A DNA stretch of 64,000 nt. Source: Leptoclinus maculatus (lineage: Eukaryota; Chordata; Actinopteri; Perciformes; Stichaeidae). The position numbers and the translations under genes are program-made. Positions within the stretch are counted from its first letter, which is position 1, and each line of letters starts with the position of its first letter. Under the pieces are notes generated by a model. That model saw only the letters and a list, made by a program, of their open reading frames with translations, had not been told where the DNA came from and searched no databases. The stretch is from assembly GCA_032191485.1 (NCBI GenBank), contig JAVDOI010000003.1, positions 27,718,895-27,782,894 of the forward strand, read 5' to 3'. Shown here piece after piece: positions 10,993 through 19,900 of this stretch.

Positions 10993-13900
10993 TTAGTCAA
11001 CTGGCACATTTTCTTGCTCTTCTTTGATCAATGGGGGCACATTTTCTTCCTCTACTTTGATCAATGGGGGCACATTTTCTTCCTCTTCTTTGATCAATGG
11101 GGGCACATTTTCTTCCTCTACTTTGATCAATGGGGGCACATTTTCTTCCTCTTCTTTGATCAATGGGGGCACATTTTCTTCCTCTACTTTGATCAATGGG
11201 GGCAAATTTTCTTGCTCTTCTTTGATCAATGGGGGCACATTTTCTTCCTCTACTTTGATCAATGGGGGCAAATTTTCTTGCTCTTCTTTGATCAATGGGG
11301 GCACATTTTCTTCCTCTACTTTGATCAATGGGGGCAAATTTTCTTGCTCTTCTTTGATCAATGGGGGCAAATTTTCTAGCTCTTCTTTGATCAATGGGGG
11401 CACATTTTCTAGCTCTTCTTTGATCAATGGGGGCACATTTTCTTGCTCTTCTTTGATCAATGGGGGCAAATTTTCTTGCTCTTTGATCAATGGGGGCAAA
11501 TTTTCTTCCTCTTCTTTGATCAATGGGGGCACATTTTCTTCCTCTTTGATCAATGGGGGCACATTTTCTTGCTCTCCTTTGATCAATGGGGGCACATTTT
11601 CTTGCTCTCCTTTGATCAATGGGGGCACATTTTCTTGCTCTCCTTTGATCAATGGGGGCACATTTTCTTGCTCTTCTTTGATCAATGGCGGCACATTTTC
11701 TTGCTCTTCTTTTATCAATGGGGGCACATTTTCTTGCTCTTTTTTGATCAATGGGGGCACATTTTCTTGCTCTTTTTTGATCAATGGGGGCACATTGCCC
11801 TGGCCTGTGGTTCTCATTGAGTATCCCAGGAACCCTGCTGCTTTAACTGGGACTAAATACACAACGTCAGTGTCCCATTCAGTTTTTATGGTACTCGCAG
11901 TGTTTGGAGATCCGTGTGGTTCTGGATTCATATTGCTAGAATGTGGATCATATTTCTCCTCTTTTATCTGTAGGTTTCCCTGAAGAGGACTGCCACAACC
12001 TACATCCACTACATCCTTGCCCGTATATGTTGGGAACTCAGGACCTAAATACCCAACCTCAGTGTCCCATTCAGTTTTTATGGTACTCGCAGTGTTTGGA
12101 CATACAGCAGATCCGTGTGGTTCAGCCAGCAAACACTGAAGATTCTCATTTTCTGATTTGACAAAAGTATATCCAAGGGGTCCTGTCGGTTCACCTGGGA
12201 CTATGTACTCAACTTCGGCAATGTGTGACTCTGTTTTGACATCATCATAAAGTGGACAACATTGTTTCTCCGTGTCTGGTTCTGGACTCATATTGCCATA
12301 ACGTGGATCATATTTCTCCTCTTCTATCTGTAGGTTTCCCTGAAGAGGACTGCCACAACCTACATCCACTAGATCGTTCCCCGGATCTGTTGGGAACTCA
12401 AGGTCCTCATGGAACAGAGTTTTCTCGTTAACTTTGGCACCATCGTGAAAATGCACACGACCTTCAACTGAAAGGTATCTCATTTGTCGCACAAAATTAC
12501 CCTGGTTCATTTTCTTGCCAGGCGCTTCGCTGGAATACCAGTCACGTTTATTTTTAGCAAACACAAATGGCAGTTGGAAGACCTTGTCTGGGTATTCTCG
12601 ATATTCATGATACCACTTGACCATGGAGTTGACTTTGGATGCAGTAGTTATTGAAAATTCCCAGATCCTGTAATGTTGTGAGCTAATATCAAAGTTATAG
12701 TCAAGGATGTCATACACAATGTGTGGCAAATATCCTTTTTTCTTGCGTGCAAATTGATGTATCTCAAACACTACAGCTCTCGTCAATTGATTCAAGTACA
12801 GTTTTTTTTTCTCTCTTGATTTAGACGTCACGTCTAGATCCAAACCCATCTCGATGCAAATGGGATAATGGCGTACAGACACTTGACTCCGATCAATTTT
12901 CTCTGTTTTTTTTACGACACTTGCCAGTGTGTCTATTTTCACTTTTGTTTGCAGTGCCAGCTTTCTTTTTTTGATACTTTGCATCGCTTCACTTCCATGC
13001 AAAGCTGCTTTCGGTCTCCCTTTACTTACAATTTTAGATTGACTGCTAGGTAATGGTTGAATGACAAATACTTTATTGAGCCAGATGAGAAAGCCATCTT
13101 TTTGTTTCATTGGTCTGTTGAACGGCAATACGGTACTTACTTCTTGCCCCTGCATGCCAGTGTTGAAGTTGTGTTGAAAGAGATCATTAATGGTCTTGTG
13201 TTTTGTTCCACACAATCTTTGGGCAAAACAAGCCAGTTCACCCATAACCCCGTGTGTCAATACATGTGCGTCAAGCTTATCTTTTGGTTGGTCTTTGTCC
13301 ACACACAGGTTCAAACCTATTTCCTTGCAGAGAGGGTAGCTGTCTATTATCATCTCCTCTATTGCTGAGAAGGTAGAGGACGGATCCTTTGCTGGTTCTT
13401 GTGCAGTGCAGCTTCCATCAGCAGAGCCTGCATCAGTCATGGTACGTGGACGAGGATGATGCATGTGACCAGAGTCAGAGTCATCCTGACGATGCTTATG
13501 ATTTCTAACTTGATCGCATTTGGGGCAATATATCCCTCTCAAATAGCTTGGTTCTGGTCTGCAATTTTGGTCAGGGAGTTCAAACTGCCTTTTCATTTGA
13601 GGAACACCACTTTTTTGTAAAAATGTCTTACTTTTCATTTTCGCCATTGTTGTGTATGTAAAGGCACTGCGACACAGCTCATTGTTGAAATCAAGATGGA
13701 AATTATACTCCAGTATCTCTGTGATGAAATGCCTTTGGGCTGATAGTAGGTCCGTGGCAAATGAGTGAAGTTCAACCATGATGCCATTGGTTAGCAATTT
13801 TGGATCAAGATTCTGTTTTACTCCAGATCCTACATCGAAATCAATGCCTAATTTCTTGCATCTGGAGAAGGAATAAAGTGGACAGTGTTCTTCATGAGGT

Positions 13901-16900
13901 CTTGAGAGGATTTCCTGAACACGATTGGCCCGCAATTGCCACAGCTGTAATTTGAGCTCATTTTGGTGTTCTATGTCAAGGGTACTGCCTACGTCTTGAT
14001 TTATGATGGCAGCCTGGGAAGAACCAGCACTAGCTAGATCAGAATTTGGGTTGTTCGGGGAATCCTGTTTCACGTTTGTTGAGCTTTGCTTCTTGTAGCA
14101 TAAAAAGCCTGAAAAAGTTATAGGCTTTCTAGCATTCCTTTTCTCCGGTATAGCAGGAATTTGTGCAACAATACTTCTGGCATGGTCAGAATCTCCACGT
14201 TGCAAATCAAGATCCAAATTGTGTTTTAGGATGTCAACACAAATCTGCTCAAATGTTCCACACAACTTTTCTGCTAAGTTTGTCACTTCAGTCATTGCTC
14301 CATAGGTCAGTTTGTTGATATCCATTTTCTCATTTGGTCGAGTATTGTTCACATGTAGTTTCAGATCAATTTCCTTGCAGAAGGGATAAAGATCCACACT
14401 CTCCTGTGAAATATGTTCTTTAGTGTCAACCTGTGAATGAGGAGGAAACCCACAGGCGACATCACACTCCTCCATCCTCGATATGCTGCCGAGTTCAGCG
14501 TTGGCATTGCCCACACTCTGAGTTGCCATACTTATTGATGGTATGGGACCATGAAGTTCAAAGACCTCTTTTGAGAACTTGACTGCATCTTCACAATCTT
14601 TCAGTTGTCTTACTCTATTCATAATTTCACATGTGAAAATATTTCTCTGGTGTTCACTCTCCAGGCTGATGTCAAAGTTGTACTCAAGAATCTCCATGAT
14701 GAAATTCTGTTGGGATGAATTCATTACTAGGGCAAATTTAGCAATTTCAAGCAGAATAGTATCAGGAAGAGAGTCAACACTGAAGTTTTGCTTTGGACCA
14801 AATCCAACGTTGAATTGAAGGCCAAACGTCTTGGACTTAGTGAATGGACCGAACTCTAATGCAGAGAGGATTTGTTTTACACGGTTAGCACGCATCTTCC
14901 ACATGTTGTTCTCTGTTCCCATTTCCTCTTCTTTCATGTCATATTCAGTTGGTGCATCTTTTGGAAACTGCGTTTGCTCTTCATCTTCACCAAGCCCTCT
15001 CTCATCAGGCTGGCTTGCAAAACGTGGTTTCAGATTTGAGTTTACAGTTGGTAAACTAGATGTGGTGTCTGATCTCAGAGAACGTTTTGGGATTCGTAAG
15101 TTATCTTCATTGCCAGAGTTTTCTGAGTCTGTGAGTTTGTCTGAGTCTAGATCAGACTCTCCTAGAGGACAAGTGTAGTAGTCCTCTGGTGCCATTTCTT
15201 CTTCCATTTTCTCCTGTGTTTGCAGTGCCAGCTTTCTTTTTTTGATAGTTTCCTTCAATTCACTTCCAAGCATGGCAGCTGCCCGTTTCAGTTTACTTAC
15301 ATGTCCAGGTTGTCTGCGAGACAAACGTTGAATAACGAATACTTCATTGAGCCAGGAGAGCAAGCAATCATTTTGTCTCATCACTCTGTGGAAAGGCAAT
15401 GCAGGATTTATTTCTTGACACTGCATGTCAATGTTGAAGTTGTGTTGAAGAATATCACGAATGATGTTATATTTCATTCCACACAATTTTTGGGCAAAAT
15501 TACCCACTTCCCCCATAACCTTGTTTGTCAATACATCCGGGTCAAGCTTATCTTTTGGTTGGTCTTTGTCCACACACAGGTTCAAACCTATTTCCTTGCA
15601 GAGAGGGTAGCTGTTCATTATCATCTCCTCTATTGCTGAGACGGTAGAGGACGGATCCTTTGCTGGTTCTTGTGCAGTGCAGTTTCCATCAGCAGAGCCT
15701 GCATCAGTCATGGTACGTGGACGAGGATGATGCATGTGACCAGAGTCAGAGTCATCCTGACGATGCTCATGATTTCTAACTTGATCGCATTTGGGGCAAT
15801 ATATCGCTCTCACATGGCTTGGTCCTGGTCTGCATTTTGGGTCAGGGAGTTTAAACTGCCTTGTCATTTGACGAACAAAACATGTTGGTACCAATTTCTT
15901 ACTTCTCATGTTCAGCATTGTTGTGTTTGTAAAGGCACTGCGACACAGCTCATTGTTGAAATTCAGATGAAAATTATACTCCAGTATCTCTGTGATGAAA
16001 TGCTTTTGGGCTGATAGTAGGGCTGTGGCAAATGTACCCAGTTCAACCATGATGCCATTGGTTAGCAATTTGGGATCAAGATTCTGTTTTACTCCAGATC
16101 CTACATCGAAATCGATGCCTAATTTCTTGCATCTGGAGTAAGAATAAAGTGGACAGTGTTCTTCATGAGGTTTTGAGAGCATTTGCTGAACATGATTGGC
16201 CCGCAATTGCCACAGCTTTAATTCAAACTCATTTTGGTGTTCTATGTCAGGGGAACTGTTAACATCTTGGTCTATGATTGCAGCCTGGGGTGAATCAGCA
16301 CTAGCTGCATCTGAATTTGGGTTGTTCAGGGAATCCAGTTTCATGTTTGTTGAGGAGTCATTTATTGAGCAATTGATGTTGTTGAACGTTCTTAAATATG
16401 TTTTTAGTTTCTTTTGTTCCAATATAGCAGGAATTCGTGCAACAATACTTCTGGCATGGTCAGAATCTCCACGTTGCAAATCAAGATCCAAATTGTGTTT
16501 TAGGATGTTAACACAAATCTGCTCAAATGTTCCACACAACTTTTCTGCAAAGTTTGTCACTTCAGTCATTGCTCCATAGGTCAGTTTGTTGATATCCAGT
16601 TTCTTATTTGGTCGAGTATTGTTCACATCTCGTTTGAGACCAATTTCCTTGCAGAAGGGATAAAGATCCACACTCTCCTGTGAAATATGTTCTTTAGTGT
16701 CAGCCTGTGATTGAGGAGGAAACCCACAGGCGACATCACACTCCTCCATCCTCGATATGCTGCCGAGTTCAGCGTTGGCACTGCCCACAGTCTGAGTTGC
16801 CATACTTATTGATGGTATGGGACCATGAAGTTCAAATACCTCTTTTGAGAACTTGACTGCATCTTCACAATCTTTCAGTTGTCTTACTCTATTCATAATT

Positions 16901-19900
16901 TCACTTGTGAAAACATTTCTCTGGTGTTCACTCTCCAGGCTGATGTCAAAGTTGTACTCAAGAATCTCCATGATGAAATTCTGTTGGGATGAATTCATTA
17001 CTAGGGCAAATTTAGCAATTTCAAGCAGAATATAATCAGTCAAAGAGTCAACACTGAAGTTTTGCTTTGGACCAAATCCAATGTTGAATTCAAGGCCAAA
17101 CTTCTTGGACATAGTGAATGGACCGAACTCTAATGCAGAGAGGATTTGTTTTACACGGTTAGCACGCATCTTCCACATGTTCTCTGTTCCCATTTCCTCT
17201 TCTTCCATTTCATATTTGTTTGGTGCATTTTTTGGAGTCTGTGTTTGCTCTTCACCTCCACCAAGCCCTCTTTTATCAGGCTGGCTTGCAAACCGTGGTT
17301 TCAGATTTGAGTTTACAGTTGGTAAACTAGATGAGGTGTCTGAGCTCAGAGAACATTTTGGGATTCGTAAGTTATCTTCATTGCCAGAGTTTTCTGAGTC
17401 TGTGAGTTCTTCTGAGTCTAGATCAGACTCTCCTAGAGGACAAGTGTAGTAGTTCTTTGGATATGTCATAGGCGTTTTCTCCTGTGTTTGCAGTGACAGC
17501 TTTCTTTTTTTGATAGTTTCCTTCAATTCACTTCTATGCATGGCAGCCTGTTTCATTTGACTTACTTTAGACAAACGTTGAATAACAAATACTTCATTGA
17601 GCCAGGAGAGCAAGCAATCACTGTGTCTCGTCACTCCGCAGAACTGCAATGCAGGATTTACATCTCGACCTTGCATGCCAGTGTTGAAGTTGTTTTGAAG
17701 GATATCATTAATGATCTTGTGTTTTGTTCCACACAATCTTTTGGCAAAACTAGCCACTTCCACCATAACCCTGTTTGTCAATACATGCGGGTCAAGCTTT
17801 TCTTTTGGTTGGTCTTTGTCCACACACAGGTTCAAACCTATTTCCTTGCAGAGAGGGTAGCTGTCCATTATCATCTCCTCTATTGCTGAGAAGGTAGAGG
17901 ACGGATCCTTTGCTGGTTCTTGTGCAGTGCAGCTTCCATCAGCAGAGCCTGCATCAGTCATGGTACGTGGACGAGGATGATGCATGTGACCAGAGTCATC
18001 CTGACGATGCTTATGATTTCTGACTTGATCGCATCTGGGGCAATATATCCCTCTCACATGAATTGGTTCTGATCTGCAATTTGGGTCAGGGAGTTCAAAC
18101 TTCCTTTTCATAAGACCATATTTCTTTACCATTTTCTTATTTGGCATTTTTATCATTGTTGTGTTTGTAAAGGCACTGCGACACAGCTCATTGTTGAAAT
18201 TCAGATGGAAATTATACTCCAGTATCTCTGTGATGAAATGCTTTTGGGCTGATAGTAGGGCTGTGGCAAATGTGCGAAGTTCAACCATGATGCCATTGGT
18301 TAGCAACTTGGGATCAAGATTCTGTTTTACTCCAGATCCTACATCGAAATCGATGCCTAATTTCTTGCATCTGGAGTAAGAATAAAGTGGACAGTGTTCT
18401 TCATGTGGTATTGAGAGGATTTGCTGAACACGATTGGCCCGCAATTGCCACAGCTTTAATTCAAACTCATTTTGGTGTTCTATGTCAGGGGAACTGTTAA
18501 CATCTTGGTCTATGAATGCAGCCTGGGGTGAATCAGCACTAGCTGCATCTGAATTTGGGTTGTTCTGGGAATCCAGTTTCACGTTTGTTGAGGAGTAATT
18601 TATTGAGCAGTTGATGTTCTTGAACTTTTTAAAACATGCTCTTAGTTTCATTTCTTCCAACATAGCAGGAATTCGTGCAACAATACTTCTGGCATGGTCA
18701 GAATCTCCACGTTGTAAATCAAGATCCAAATTGTGTTTTAGGATGTCAACACAAATCTGCTCAAATGTTCCACACAACTTTTCTGCTAAGTTTGTCACTT
18801 CAGTCATTGCTCCATAGGTCAGTTTGTTGGTATCTAGTTTCTTATTTGGTCGAGTATTGTTCACATGTAGTTTCAGACTAATTTCCTCGCAGAAGGGATA
18901 AAGATCCACACTCTCCTGTGAAATATGTTCTTTAGTGTCAGCCTGTGATTGAGGAGGAAACCCACAGGCGACATCACACTCCTCCATCCTCGATATGCTG
19001 CCGAGTTCAGCGTTGGCACTGCCCACACTCTGAGTTGCCATACTTATTGATGGTATGGGACCATGAAGTTCAAATACCTCTTTTGAGAACTTGACTGCAT
19101 CTTCACAATCTTTCAGTTGTCTTACTCTATTCATAATTTCACTTGTGAAAACATTTCTCTGGTGTTCACTCTCCAGGCTGATGTCAAAGTTGTACTCAAG
19201 AATCGCCATGATGAAATTCTGTTGGGACGAATTCATTACTAGGGCAAATTTAGCAATTTCAAGCAGAATATAATCAGTCAAAGCGTCAACACTGAAGTTT
19301 TGCTTTGGACCAAATCCAATGTTGAATTCAAGGCCAAATTTCTTCGACTTAGTGAATGGACCGAACTCTGTTGCAGAGAGGATTTGTTTTACACGGTTAG
19401 CACGCATCTTCCACATGTTGTTCTCTGTTCCCATTTCCTCTTCTTCCATGTCATATTCAGTTGGTGCATCTTTTGGAGACTGTGTTTGCTCTTTACCTCC
19501 ACCAAGCCCTCTTTCATCAGGCTGGCTTGCAAACCGTGGTTTCAGATTTGAGTTTACAGTTGGTAAACTAGATGAGGTGTCTGAGCTCAAAGGACAACAT
19601 TTTGGGATTCGTAAGTTATCTTCATTGCCAGAGTTTTCTGAGTCTGTGAGTTTGTCTGAGTCTAGATCAGACTCTCCTAGAGAACAAGTGTGGTAGTTCT
19701 CCGTTCTCATTTCTTCCCGTTCTCGCTCACATTCATTGCCAGTGTAGGAGTCCAGATCAAACTCAGATAGAGGACACGTTTGACAATGATCTCCCTCTGC
19801 CGTTCGAGTGGTACACAATTCAGTGTGATGAGAGATTATGTTTGTCTCCATGTCTTTAGACTGTCCTCCTTTGTTCCTTTTGTGTGTCCTTTCACCTGTT

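Noticed and set aside
10975..11983. Plus-strand ORFs with INGGTFSS or FDQWGHIF repeats
   Set aside because: Antisense shadow of the 33-bp coding minisatellite of the giant minus-strand gene, whose frame alone extends for 10 kb.
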